DNA of 64,000 nucleotides from Ceratotherium simum simum (taxonomy: Eukaryota > Chordata > Mammalia > Perissodactyla > Rhinocerotidae), in the NCBI RefSeq assembly GCF_000283155.1, contig NW_004454182.1:5195378-5259377 (forward strand), read 5' to 3'. The notes beneath the pieces were generated by a model. That model did no database searches. It was not told the DNA's origin and saw nothing but the letters and a program-made list of their open reading frames with translations. Made by a program: the position numbers and the translations under genes. Each line of letters opens with the position of its first letter. Within the stretch, counting starts at the first letter, position 1. Below, one piece after another: positions 44,801-57,529 of the stretch.

Positions 44801-47389
44801 TAGGAAATATCAGAAATATTGACCGAAAACAGGGTTTTATGTCAGCAAAAAGGTGAAAATCAAGTTGCATAGTTAGAATGGGACCAAACTGAGATTCTGG
44901 AACATATATATTGAAATATACATTCAGTCATTAAGAATTCTTAAAGCAATGGGAATTTCCCAGTCCAATGGAATTTCTTTGGGCTTAGCGACTCTAAGAA
45001 AACTTGTATAAAATAGTATATCACCATGTATAGCATCTATTTTCTATGGGCAACATTATTCATAATGTTCCTATGGATGAATGCTGCCTATTTTTCATAA
45101 GGCATATGAACATTTGTCTTTAAGAGAAGGTACACCAAAAGATAGCAATATTAATGCTGTGTTATAATTCATTTCTATACGCACAAGGTAAATATTTCTA
45201 ATAATGAAAATATGCAGAATTAGCCATTCCAACAAGCTTGTATCCACAATGATATTTAGTGGGTAGAGAAATGCTATAGTAAACAAGAATTTCCTTTCTG
45301 TATTGTGCTAAAGCTCCCAAGCTTCAGAGTGATCATCTTATTAAACATCCAAGAGGGACATCTGAAGGACAAATATGTGGTATATAAGAACAAAAATATC
45401 AAGGTGATTTTTCCGTCTTCTTTTTTTTTTCATATATACGTTGATAACTAACTGGAGACAGAGCCAAACAACCCCAATTAATTCAGCACTGTTTGGCAAA
45501 ATTGGTACTCCCTGCTGAGAAGAGACCCAGATCTGAGCTAAGCAAAAGGTCTGAATTGGTTCTTAATAGTTAGAGAGATGTGCTTCCCCAGATGAATATT
45601 ACCGCCATTACCTGCATTGCATTCTGGGGCAGCTAACATTGCAAGTTGCTGGTATCATACTCCGCTAGTCAGTAAAGACCAGTGTGCAACCTTTCCCCTA
45701 AATTTAGGAAAAATCTGGCCATCGCAGATTTGAGACTTGTATATGTGTCTGTGTGTGCATGCATGTGTGTTTATGTATGGGGTTTATTTGCTAAGTTGCT
45801 GAGTCTGATCAAAAAATTCCATGAATCTTCAGTTTTGGTTTTGTGTGGGAATGTGCACACTCTTAAAATTTGTAGCCAGGGGCATGCTTTTCCACTATCC
45901 ATTTGTGTTAAAATCTGTTAGACTTGACTTCACATCTCTTAAGGCCTTCCTTTTTTTCTTACTCTTGGCAATTCAGTTTCAACTATTTTGGAACCAAAGG
46001 TATAAGAAATTTTTAAAAAATGATCTTGAATTTTATTCAAAGAAAAGCAAATATCTTAATGAGAAGCTAAGAAATCGGTAGGTCTGGATCTATTTAAAGA
46101 CAAGGCTATTAGCTCATTTTATTCTTCCTATCACATTGAAATAATAATTTGTTGGAATTTATTATAAAAACTGGATTTTCATTCATAATCAAGAATCTAA
46201 TAGATTGTTCTTTGGTGAGGAAGTCAATAAACCTTGCAAGCCCTTGATCTTTTCTTTGATAGAAGTAACTATTTCATTAGCATGGATATTTGTAAGTTAT
46301 TTAAGAAGCTTTTTGGGTAAAGAATTTTTAGGGTAAATAAGGTTCTTTTGAAAAATAAAATTTTTCTTCAAATAAATTCTTCTAATGCTTTATGCTTTAA
46401 TAATCTTAAGAAATCTTGTATATTTGAGTAGTGTTAGAATTTTAACTGAAATTATTTTCAGTACTATAAAATGGAGCATTCCTTCCCTTTTCCAATTCTC
46501 ACAACTGAATGTCAGTCTGGATGATTCCTCTGCCCCTCCAAAGCCCTCCAGGCAACATATGTTATTAAACCACAGACGGTCACCAGGGAGAGCCGCGAAC
46601 ATGTGGGAAATTAGGGTTCCTAAGTAGAGAGAAGTTGGTAAATCTATAAAACTGTGGATAATCTCTCTCTTGGGCCATCTCTCTACATTAAATTATCCCT
46701 GTTAACCAAAATAAACTTAAGGAATCATTTCATGGTTAATGTGCTTTGATATATTTTGCTCAATTGTGGTCAGGAGGTCTGGCTTACATTTCTATAACAA
46801 ATGTTTTCTCTTGGTACTCAATGTTATTGATTTTGTGGGCAAAGAGATGTGATCAATGAAGTGACAGTTGCAGCCTAAAAATGACTGGGGCAAGAAATAT
46901 AGTAATGATGAGCTAACCTCAAAAGGCTTAGCTTTGAGATGCTTATCTGGACCTCTTGCTTTCTCAAAATTGGGAGGGAATCCTGAGAGAGCTACTTTTT
47001 GCAAGGATTCTGTTGACGCATGCTTAATGTCAGGTCAAAAATACCATAAGAGCAACTTTTCTACTGTATTTTAGCTGAGGGGCTATAAACTCTTAAAAGG
47101 CATCATAAAAAAAAATGAAATAAACTTATATTTGTTATATAATGGAGAGAGGTAACACTGAGAGTTCTTAACTTCAAGTTCAAGTTCTGTGAAAAGATGA
47201 AGTTACATTTCTTACTCATTTTCCGGCATAAATGTGGCCATTCAAAAATTAAATTTCCTCTACTGTAGAAATCTTGGTTGACAGACGTATTTCGTCTGTA
47301 TCTATATCTATAGTCAAGTTTACACAATGCCCATTTTATGCTCATGTAATTCTTTACTGTGTTTTATGTTCATAGAATTCTTTTAAAAC
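44801..47389. other. AT-rich unique DNA, no gene seen
   Basis: A TG-rich run lies near 45740-45775. The frames at 45682-46081 and 46385-46627 have no recognised domain. No named repeat. Confidence 0.45.
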
Positions 47390-47960
47390 TATTTCATTCA
47401 TCGAGCAGATACTAACATGCTACAGTGTTAGGTAGGTACCATGCTAGGTGCTAAGGATCAAACTGTAATGATTTATATATGATACTTTCCTTTAAGATAT
47501 CCCGTAGTCTATTTATCCATGAACACTACATTGAGATGTGTTGACCAAAACAAGTGGAATCCATGCAAGAAGAGGACAGGCAGCTTTATATAAGTGAAGA
47601 AGGCCATTAGGAAATCTTCCTGAAGAAGTACTGTCTGAGATTAGCATGAAAATTTGAATAGAAGCTTATTAGATAGATAAAAGGTACAGGAATACCTACA
47701 CAAAGGCTCAAAGAAGACAAGTCTCTTTGCAGTTTTACCATAGGGAGCTCAGTAATCCTAGATCATATAGGGTGGCTTGAGAAAGGGAGAAATTAGGCTA
47801 AAACTGGGCCCAAGTAAGCTCATGAATGGTGTAAAACATCCTACTAAGGATCTAGACTTATATGTAGGCAATGGGCCATTACTAAAGGATTTTAGGCAAA
47901 AGAGAAAGATAGAGCTAGACTTGTAACCATAGGTGAGCTGATCTGAGTGTACTTTCAGGC
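47390..47960 (-). mobile_element. L2 LINE 3' region, reversed
   Basis: 'accatgctaggtgctaagga' near the left, 'gaaatcttcctgaagaagta', 'cacaaaggctcaaagaagac', 'gtaggcaatgggccattact' and 'aaaggattttaggcaaaaga' on the right, in the order of reversed L2. About 570 bases. Confidence 0.75.
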
Positions 47961-48051
47961 AAAGAAGCAATGAAGACTCTTATTGTATATCTCTATCTGT
48001 ACCAATTTGCTTAAAAGTATCCTTGGAACAGCTGTGAGAACTGGAGCTTCT

Positions 48052-49321
48052 TTTTTTTTTTTTTTTTTTTTTTTAATTTTTTGTTTATTGCAGTAACATT
48101 GGTTTATAACATTGTAAAAATTTCAGGTGTACATCATTGTACTTCTATTTCTGCATGGACTACATCATGTTCACCACCAAAATACTAATTACAACCCATC
48201 ACCACACACATGTACCGAATTATCCCTTTCACCCTCCTCCCTCCCCCCTTCCCCTCTGGTAACCACCAATCCAATCTCTGTCCCTATGTGTTTGTTTATT
48301 GTTGTTATTATCTACTACTTAATGAAGGAAATCATACGGTATTTGACCTTCTCCCTCTGACTTATTTCACTTTGCATTATACCCTCAATGTCCATCCATG
48401 TTGTCACAAATGGCTGGATTTCGTCGTTTCTTATGGCTGAGTAGTATTCCATTGTGTATATATACCACAGCTTCTTTATCCATTCGTCCCTTGATGGGCA
48501 CTTAGGTTGCTTCCAAGTCTTGGCTATCGTGAATAAGGCTGCAATGAACACAGGGGTGCATGTACCTTTGCAAATTGGTGTTTTCAAGTTCTTTGGATAA
48601 ATACCCAACAGTGGAATAGCTGGATCATATGGTAGTTCTATCGTTGATTTTTTGAGGAATCTCCATACTGTTTTCCATAGTGGCTGCACCAGTTTGCACT
48701 CCCACCAGCAGTGTATGAGAGTTCCCTTCTCTCCACAACCTCTCCAACACATGTTGTTTCCTGTCTTGTTAATTATAGCCATTCTGACAGGCGTGAGGTG
48801 ATATCTCATTGTAGTTTTGATTTGCATTTCCCTGATAGTTAGTGATTTTGAACATCTTTTCATGTGTCTGTTGGCCATCTGTATATCTTCTTTGGAGAAA
48901 TGTCTGTTCAGGTCTTTTGCCCATTTTTTAATTGGGTTGGTAGTTTTTTTGTTGTTGAGATGCATGAGTTCTTTATATATTTTGGAGATTAAGCCCTTAT
49001 CAGATGTATGGTTTGCAAATATCTTCTCCCAATTGTTAGGTTGTCTTTTCGTTTTGTTGATGGTTTCCTTTGCTGTGCAGGTGTTGGGAAAACTGGACAG
49101 CCACATGCAAAAAAATGAAAGTAGACCCTTACCTTACACCATACACAAAAATTAACTCCAAATGGATTAAAGACTTGAATGTAAGACCTGAAACTGTGAA
49201 ACTTCTAGAAGAAAACATAGGCAGTACGCTCTTCCACATCAGTCTTAGCAACATCTTTTCAAACACCACATCTGACCAGGCAAGAGAAACAATAGAAAAA
49301 ATAAACAAATGGGACTACATC
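48052..49321 (-). mobile_element. L1 LINE, 5'-truncated with 5' inversion (twin-primed)
   Basis: About 1.27 kb, flanked by a perfect 14-bp duplication, gaactggagcttct (48038-48051 and 49322-49335). Left to right: poly(A) tail as a T run, AATAAA on the reverse strand (48084-48089), 3' UTR, then ORF2 C-terminal coding read on the reverse strand to 49080; the frame is open for 263 codons (48315-49106) with motifs such as [20 protein letters not shown]. From 49081 to 49321 the sequence switches to the forward strand and reads the next more upstream part of ORF2 (...[20 protein letters not shown]...). The two parts are nearly adjacent in intact L1. Non-functional, but one of the youngest insertions here. 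Confidence 0.97.
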
Positions 49322-49335
49322 GAACTGGAGCTTCT

Positions 49336-51834
49336 AAGGCAACTGAAACATTAATAATAATTTTCCTTCCAGTGATATTTTTACAATGTTTTTGGAAAAT
49401 ATGAGCAATTTGACAAACTACATAAATGCCCCTTACACATGCCCATTGGATTAAAAATGCTGCATGAAAGAGTTAGATATTTCTCATACTAATCTTGTTT
49501 ACTTATTTTAAATATAGTGGACTTTTACAATTTATTAGATGTTACTCTTATGACATGAACAGATACTAGCTAGTGTATTATCAGAGTACATTGAACACCC
49601 TAGAAAGTTAGGCTTATCACAGACAAAGGTATGTAAACATGGTATCTATCCCATAGCATTAAAAGATACAGCAGGAAAGAAGGAATTTTTTAGTCTAACA
49701 TATTTGTTTAAAACTATGAAACATGTGCCTTTGGATATGTCTTATAAATTGCCTTTTCTCATAAATAAGATTTAGTAGTATTTTTAAAAATGGACTATTG
49801 ATCAGCTGAACAAAAAAAATTCCACTTATGAGCTTCGTGTCTAATATCACCTCATTTCAAAATTAAAGATTTTTTGAGTATTATTTAGATAATTCATTAA
49901 TATGAAAACTGAACACTTGAGACTGCAGGCAGAAGAATGCCTTAGGCAGCCAAGCATATCAAAATATAGTGCACAGAGAGACTTTTACTACTCCTGCTAT
50001 TTAAAGACCTATTTTCATGAGCTTATTAGCTACTAGTGGTCCCGAAGGAGAAATACAATTAAAACTTAATCATACCAAAAGCTGGGATTCTTCTGATTCA
50101 GCGAACTTGTAATCTATTATATTTAGTAGTTTATTTGTAAATGTCTCAACGCTGAGAATGAGAATCATATAAATGGACTTCATTCTGTTGTGGTACAGCT
50201 TCTTTGAACTCACATCACAGGATTTGCCTTCTCTGTGCCTCTCGCCCTCCTTTTTTACACTTTTCAGGGTTTCTAAGTTGTGGCATCTCTCTTTTCTTTT
50301 GTGAAAGCAGAGTAACTTCCATTCCCTTAAACTGTCACATTATACCATTTCCTAGATCTCAGATATGAAATCAAATCCTTATAAAACAGATGATGCTGAA
50401 GAATTTGAGCCCACATTAGCAAGTCAAGTAAAGAGTTTAGACATATGTAAAAACCACACTCAGAAGATCCTGTGTTTGTCCAGGAGCTCAGAGGTGAACA
50501 GGGAGATTTTATTACTCAGTACAAAGATGACTACACTGTTTCATTTACAAATATTGATGCTCATGCGTGTCCCTACCCTACCTCCACACCCTCCCCACTG
50601 CTTTTGTTATGGGATAGTTTGAGCTTCCTTAAAATCCTGTAAAATAGAAACCAGCAGTGAGAGAAAGATGGAGGATTGACATGGCATCCTGTAGTGAAGA
50701 AGTGTTTCCCACTGTTTTCATTCAGGGGCTGCTCAGGTTTGCTGCTGCAGAAGGAAGCCTGGTTAGAGCATATGAGGCATGACAGGAGACGCTGGGCAGC
50801 CAGGGATTCTGCTAGTCCTGTAGCCACTTCCCAAGTCATCTTCTGCATGCCACTTCCAAGGAGACATTGACAACCAGCTTTGTTGGCAGCTGGTGCCACA
50901 GAGGCAGTCTCTCCTTATCCAGCAGAGAATCAAGACCTTCAGAAAGGAAGGGAAGGATTGAAATGGTTTGTGTGTCATTTGGGAACAGAACTTGATACTC
51001 ATGCGGGCACTTCTCATTCCATACTCCTTTTATTTTGAGGTCACAGGTTTTGGCCAATGAATTTATTTCAAAATGAGGCTCTGCGTGTATTTGAACTTTG
51101 ATTCAAATTGGAATTATTTTTGTGTTCCCTCTTGTCTTTCTGTGGGGAAATAGAACAAAGAATGATGGAGCAGAGTGTTCTCTCTACCAACCGAAGATTC
51201 TCTCTCATAATTTGGACTAAATTAAATCAAGAGAAAAGACCAGGTTCTGTGGCCATAAAAGAGGATTTGTCACTAAGCCTATATAAGCCACATTACTGAT
51301 GGCCTAAAGGATCTCATTAGTGCTTGTTTTTAGGTAGGGTCTGCCAGTAGTTCTCTAGATAAGTGATTTTATTAGGCAGAACATAGCACCAAGGAGTTTT
51401 CCGGGACTCTCTTGCTTTACTGTCTCATTCTTTCTAATTTCCACTTCTCCCCTTTGGCTTCTTTTTCATTCTTGTCATCATATTATGCCTATTCCATCTT
51501 GTGTTTTAACATTTGACGAGTTTTGCCATTCAGAGTTGGAAATTCTTCGATCTACTTTGAGGTCATTGGGACAAATTGTCACATATAAATATGCAATTTT
51601 TAAAAAGAGTGAGTGCCAACAAAATTATCCACCAGTACGGACGTGGTCCATTGTCTCCTTCCAGTACAAGAGAGCTAGCAGTTTCCCGCTGAGGCCCAGA
51701 TCTCTTGTCTTGTTATACAGCCCTAGAATTCTCCACCACATACTGTAGGCAAATTTGTTCTGACAGAGACACAACTGGGCGTCAATATAACTTAGGTATT
51801 TACAGATCAAACTTGCACAAGAGGAAAAAAATCT
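49336..51834. other. Unique DNA, no gene seen
   Basis: AT-rich to about 50200, then mixed composition. The reverse frames at 50573-51057 (up to 108 codons) overlap each other and forward frames and show no domain. No repeat family recognised. Confidence 0.45.
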
Positions 51835-51965
51835 CCATTCATTCCACTCACATTGATTAATTACCTACTGTGTGCTAGACACTCTTCTTGGAACTTGGGA
51901 GATTCCTATGAACAAAACAAAGACATATGCCTTTATGGGGATTACATTTCTAGCAATAAATAATA
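51835..51965 (-). mobile_element. L2 LINE 3'-end fragment, reversed
   Basis: 'attacctactgtgtgctaga', 'cactcttcttggaacttggg', 'atgaacaaaacaaagacata', 'tggggattacatttctagc': a clear reversed L2 3' end, stopping near an AT dinucleotide run at 51977-51989. Confidence 0.85.
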
Positions 51966-52555
51966 AACTACTTAATATATATATATAGAAAGAGAAAGAA
52001 ACGAATTTTTCGTGGTGAAACATAATTCTATGGAAAAGGGAAAAATAAGAACAAGGTAAAGAGGTTTGGGAGTTTTGAGGACAGAGTAGAGGGCAGCTCT
52101 GTCTCTTCCCTTAACCTGAAAGCAGCCCTTCTTGACTCTGCCGTCTGATGCCCTTGACTAAACCTCTTCTCCTTTACATATGTAAGTCCACTACCCAACG
52201 GGTCCTCTACCCCAGTAGGGTTCACTATTTCACTGTTCTCAAGGGATGTATGACTCAGATTCTAGCTCTCTTCCTCACTTGGGGTCCTGTAAGAATAACA
52301 CACACTCTTTTTTTGGTAGTTTAGTCCTTTGGTGCATGGCCAAAGACAAGGATGAGAGCTGGGGAGTTTGAGGTAGAGTCCTCGTCCATGATATCACGAG
52401 CAAACAAGCCCCAAATGTGAACAACTCACGTTCTTGTTATTTATCCACAAAGAGCAAGTAAATGGGAAATGGCTTGTGTAGAAAGCTTTAATTGTTGCTC
52501 CAGACAAAAACAGGGAAAACCATGTACCGACAAATAGTTAAGACTGGTGCATGTC
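51966..52555. other. Unique DNA
   Basis: No assignable feature apart from a short (AT)n at 51977-51989. Confidence 0.5.
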
Positions 52556-52557
52556 TG

Positions 52558-52695
52558 TTCAATAACACTTATAGAGTGCTAATTAATGACTGGACAATGT
52601 TTTAAGCATCATTTCCTACATAAACTCATTTCACACTCAAGATAATGTTTAAGAGAGTTTCTCCTATTGTCTGCATTTTACAGGTGAAGGATTTG
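52558..52695 (+). mobile_element. MIR SINE fragment
   Basis: 'ataacacttatagagtgcta', 'ggacaatgttttaagcatca', 'taaactcatttcacactcaa' and 'tctgcattttacaggtgaag' in order. Confidence 0.75.
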
Positions 52696-53059
52696 TAGGT
52701 GAAGCATTGACATTAAGGCCCATATTCTTGAGCATTGATTACAGAAATCACTATTTTGTCTTTTTTGTGTTTAAAATGAGACAAATGGTACTTTCCTCAC
52801 ATATATTTTATGAGGCTCAAATAACATCCTTATTCAAATGGCCTAGCTTATTGCCTGAACCATGGTAGTTATCCTCCAAAACTTTACTAGCTTTACCCCT
52901 TTCTAAATATTCAGATTATATGATAGAATTAGATTCTTTTGTTCTCCTATGCTGTAGTTATACCAACTTCCAATTTATGGTGCGTGCAATTTATTCCATC
53001 TTATTAATTAATGATCTTTGAAGCAATATCCCAATTTATATGAAATAAAAAATAGTATA
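52696..53059. other. AT-rich unique DNA
   Basis: 52735-52870 resembles the tail side of a reversed MIR ('aaaatgagacaaatggtact') but too weakly to call. Confidence 0.4.
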
Positions 53060-53278
53060 GCAAATATTCACACAGTATTTCCTATATTCTGGGTATTGTT
53101 CTAAAATCTTTACGTATATTAACTCACTTTAATCTTTTTAATAGACAATACTATCGAAGTCCTCCTTATGCAGACGAAGAAACCAAGGCGCAGAGGCATC
53201 AGACCACTCGCCCAAGGTCTAGTGTGGTGAATACAGAGCCAGATTCAAATGCAGGCGTTTGGGTTCAGAGTCTGTGTA
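53060..53278 (+). mobile_element. MIR SINE
   Basis: Nearly complete: 'gtattgttctaaaatcttta', 'cgtatattaactcactttaa', 'agacgaagaaaccaaggcgc', 'agaggcatcagaccactcgc', 'ccaaggtctagtgtggtgaa', 'ggcgtttgggttcagagtct'. Confidence 0.88.
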
Positions 53279-54564
53279 TCTAAGTACTACATGGATCTGC
53301 TTGTGTATATTTATACTTAGAAAGAAGAGCGGTTTAGGAAATTAAGCTTCATACTGGTGAAAATTTGAAGGTCTGTTCCCTGGTTTTGGACATTTTGGGA
53401 TTTTTATGTATGTAAACAATGCTGAAGCCAGGAGCAGTGTCAAGCACTCAAAGATCAATATCTCTTTATCAGCTAACTCTTCCCTCCAATCCAAAATGCT
53501 GGCTCCTTGATGCCACTCTCTGGTAACACATTTTAGCCACATGTCAAGAGTCGCTCTAGAATCCCCCAAATTTGGAAGGATCACAGTCATGCAAACAACC
53601 TAATTAGCAATGACTCAGCTCTGAAACCTGCTAACCTAAGGACAAATTATAAACCTATTTAGGTCTTGGGTTGGTTTTTTTCATAAATTAAAACTCGATT
53701 GTCTAAATCATATTAACTTTTGTGAAAAACTTGATCTCAGGTTATTATTTGTGACATACTACGAATTTGAAAATTATATCAAACTGCTCCTGGAAAGAAA
53801 TATAATTAAAAGGCTTGGAAAACCTTTTAACTTTTAGTAATTGTAATCAGTGATACGTTTCCAGCAGCACATTTTTTCCTTCAAGCTGTTTACAAAGGAA
53901 TTGTACTGAAACCCACTTCATTCTGATCTGTTTTTCTATTTTAACGCTATTGAAACAGCATCTGTTCTCAGCTAGTTGGGGACAATCTAACACAAGTCTT
54001 TTATAGATATAAAAGATTACCTATTATCTCCTTCTTGCCTTCAGACATTTAAAAAATACATAAACATTGAAAATGTTCAAGTGCCCGTTTAGACATTATT
54101 ACTGAAAGTGAAGTAGTGACAGGTATTTCATGCACTGCATCCGACATGTTACAAAATTCTTAAACTTCAGATTTGCAGGTAATCTTAGAGGGCAGGGGAG
54201 AGGTTGGTATTTTTCTGTTTGCTTCCTTTTAACTGAGAAGCATAAGAGGGAGGTAAAATGGCAGGGACTTGATTAGTTACCGTAAATATTCGAACCTGGA
54301 GGTTATTTGAGATTTATCTAATCTAAAAGGGTCAACACTCTCTGAAAACAAATTAGGAAAAACAGTGGATATTTTCCACTTCTGATCATCTTTTCTTTTG
54401 GAATCTTTGCCAAGAGCCATAGGATGTGACACTCCAGGCAGTAGCAAGCAGGGATTTCTTGTCATCTCCACGGACTCTAGTCATCCTCCCTAGTCATCAC
54501 TGCTTCTCATTAACCTCAACATCTGATGAGTCTATGGATGCTATTGGTAGTGGCGATGATCCTA
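53279..54564. other. Unique DNA, no gene seen
   Basis: The frames at 53342-53590 and 54277-54471 have no recognised domain. No named repeat. Confidence 0.45.
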
Positions 54565-54815
54565 AGCGCTCATATTTGCTGAATGCCTGATATGTGCCAG
54601 GCGCTACCTTATACACTTCACAAATGTCACTTCAGTTAATCTCAACAATTATATAAAACAAATATTACTAATATTCTCATTTTACAAGTGAGGAAACTGA
54701 GGTCTAGAGAGGCAAGTCACTAGCTTAAGGTCACTTGGCAAATATCATCCCGGAATACAATCCTGGTCAATTTGACTTCAGAAGTCAACTCCTAGCCACT
54801 GAGCTATTTTGACGG
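54565..54815 (+). mobile_element. MIR SINE, well preserved
   Basis: 'gctgaatgcctgatatgtgc', 'caggcgctaccttatacact', 'tctcattttacaagtgagga', 'aactgaggtctagagaggca', 'agtcactagcttaaggtcac', and 'actcctagccactgagctat' at the tail. The best MIR in the window. Confidence 0.92.
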
Positions 54816-55204
54816 GATTATCCTTAAAGCCATCATTAAGGCTTTGCACATGGAAGCTTATTTCTATAGCACTACTTAATATAATAGTAGTATTTGAGAA
54901 ATCTCCCAATTTTTCCCCCATAAAACATGAAATAAAAGTACAGCCATATTTTTATTCAATCAGGAAAAATAATGTTCACTAGATTGTTGGTGTTTCCATG
55001 AAGTCATTAGAGGTCTTTGATAAATTAGCTATTGGGATATTTTTATTTATTATTTTCTCTTCTAAAGTGTTTTAGCTCTGCTCTAATATGAGGAGAGCTG
55101 TTGTAGACATAATATCTAAGATAACACCGTGAACCAGGCAATGAATAAATATATCTCACTCTAAACCATATTTATTTCCTGATCGGCCATAAGGAGTGGG
55201 AGGG
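54816..55204. other. AT-rich unique DNA
   Basis: No assignable feature. Confidence 0.5.
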
Positions 55205-55673
55205 AGTATTAATTTCCTAGGGCTGCTATAACAAATTACCACAAATGTGGGGGCTTAAAACAACAGAAATTGATTCTCTCCCAGTTCTGCAGGCCAGAAG
55301 TCTGAAATCAAGGAGTTGGCAAGGCCACATTCCCTCCCAAGGCTCCAGGGGGGAACGCTCCCTTGCCTCTTCCAGCTTCTGGTGGCTCCAGGAGTTCCTT
55401 GACTTGTGGCTGCATAACTTCAATTTCCGCCTCCATGTTCACAGGGCCTTCTCCTTCTCCCTGTGTCTTCTCCTCTTCTCTGTGTGTCTTTTATAAGGTC
55501 ATTTGTCATTGGATTTAGCACATACGCTGAAGAAACCAGGATGATCTCATCTTGAAATCCCTAAATTAATCACATCTGCAAAGACCCTTTTTCCAAAAAC
55601 AGTGACATTCATGGGTTCTGGGAATTAGAACACAGACATATCTTTTTGGGGGACCACTATTTACCCAACTACA
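55205..55673 (-). mobile_element. MaLR-type solo LTR, reversed
   Basis: Starts 'gtattaatttcctagggctg', continues 'ataacaaattaccacaaatg', 'ttaaaacaacagaaattgat', 'cttgcctcttccagcttctg', 'tcacatctgcaaagaccctt', and ends 'ttacccaactaca'. Old non-autonomous ERV-like LTR of the same type as 9114-9541, without internal sequence. I did not find a clear flanking duplication. Confidence 0.9.
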
Positions 55674-55689
55674 GTGAAACATAAAATAT

Positions 55690-56200
55690 GAAATGGTTCT
55701 TAGATTTCTAGACTGTGGACTAGAAGTTAAGTTGGGCCATTAACAGAAGAAAGGAATACAGAAAGGGAGAAATGTGGGGAGAAAAGAAAGAAAGGAAGTA
55801 ATGTATTTTATTGTGGACCTTTTGAGTCTGAGATGCTAGTGTTTCTGCCTGGAAGTGGATTCAAATATTCAGTTTGGAGCTCAAGAAAGAGGTCAAGACT
55901 GGAAATACTGATTTTTGAAACTCCTCAGCATAAAGGGTGAAGTTATGGGAGTGTTTTAGTCTGGCTAAGGGGAGAGTATAAATAACCACAGTGGGATGAG
56001 AAAGAAGTCAGAGAGAGAATACCCCACAGGGCTTGCTTTGCTCTCATTCGCTAAATGGGCAGAAGAGGAGCTATCAAGAGAGACTGAAAAGGAGCGTTCA
56101 GTTTGTGGCAGTTAGAAATAACGTAGCGTGTTAAGTACCCAGAAGGCAGAGGAGGGGAATCCAGGAAATACAACTGAGGAAAGGTGAATGTGGGAAGATG
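55690..56200 (-). mobile_element. L2 LINE fragment, reversed
   Basis: 'ttgagtctgagatgctagtg', 'tttggagctcaagaaagagg', 'tcaagactggaaatactgat', 'gactgaaaaggagcgttcag': the more upstream part of reversed L2, collinear over about 500 bases. Confidence 0.75.
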
Positions 56201-56757
56201 CCAAATATAAATTGCTGGTTTCATAATATTATCAGAAGTTAGATCTGTATCTTGCTAAGAGGGAGAATTCACTTCTGTCTTCTTTACCCAGTGGTTAGTC
56301 ACTGAGTATTAACTTGTCAGAATAAGGTATGGATGCCATAGCTTTTCATTTATCTTTAGCCTTTTGTTTGGCTCTCAGTCTATAGACAACAAGAATCCAG
56401 GATAATTTTACTGTATAGCAAACTGACCAGTATGGTAAATGTCTGTGGTTGTCGCTGTTAGACCTGACCTGTGGTCCCCGTAGACCAGAAGGTTCAGAGT
56501 GACTGACTTCCCTCCCTCTTTGTGCACATGAGGATAGTTAGTGATTCTATCTATTAGACTAAACATGTAAACAAGCGTGGCCCTTTGGGCCACAAGGATG
56601 ACAGTGGCAGTAGGCTCAAGTTGTTTCCTGTCATTGTGTCAACTTTTTTTCTTTCCAACTATTGTTTACCTTGGTTTTGATGAAAACACAAACTTTTAAT
56701 TTATAGCTTAAGAAAAGTACTTGTCTATAGAAAGCTTGCACCTAAACCTGGTATGGG
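56201..56757. other. Unique DNA
   Basis: No assignable feature. Confidence 0.5.
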
Positions 56758-56994
56758 CATTGTTTCTCAAACCTTGTTATTATTGCCCCGTAAGGAGCCT
56801 TTTAGACTTTTCTTTTCCCAATCACCACCCACCCATTAGATTTTAATACCACAGATATACTGTATATCTATTTGCATACTGTGCCCTTTGGAGGAACAAA
56901 AACCATTGTAATAGAAGAGTTTTTTGCAACCATTCTCTTTCTCAAACCAATTTTTGCCCCCGTGGGGAGAAATGTCAGCCTGTTGAGAATGCAT
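56758..56994. mobile_element. Probable hAT-like nonautonomous DNA transposon
   Basis: Ends form a worn inverted repeat: 'gcattgtttctcaaacc' at the left and 'ctgttgagaatgcatgg' at the right. Internal landmarks 'ttattgccccgtaaggagc' and 'ataccacagatatactgtat' look like a known mammalian repeat, but I cannot name it. Strand not determined. Confidence 0.5.
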
Positions 56995-57529
56995 GGATTA
57001 GGGTCTTTGCAATAAAGTTCATTTTAGCACCTACAGTGGTAATTGCCCATCTAGCACACGGAAGCAGGTACTTTACTTCAAATGGGGGATCATTTTATGT
57101 CCAAGAAAGAGCATATTTTACTTACTTTCCTCCACTGGAGATTTGAGCACATTATTAATAAAGCTAATGAAAATTTAACTTCATAGATACTTACTGCTGA
57201 AGTTAAATTTTTATCACTATTACTTATGATTTAATTTTAATGAAGTGCCACACTGTAGTCGGTGCCTCCATAAGTCCGTACCTTGACTCCATGAATGGCT
57301 CCTGAATGACCTATGGAAAAGTTATCTGATGAATTTAGTCACACAGAAAGGAAATTCAAAAGCATTTCCACCTATTAGTATCAACCTTTACTTTTTAAGC
57401 TGCAATAATGGAAACCCATTTTAGACCATATTCTCAGTACATTAATTAAATATACGTACTGATTTTCCACCTTAAGTAAACTTGCTACTTAAGAAGTATT
57501 CAGTAAATGAAAACTACTTTTTTTTGTGG
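56995..57529. other. AT-rich unique DNA
   Basis: No assignable feature. Confidence 0.5.

Noticed and set aside
48315..49106. 263-codon frame that could be called a gene
   Set aside because: It is the C-terminal part of L1 ORF2 inside a truncated, inverted L1 insertion, so it is annotated as part of the element.
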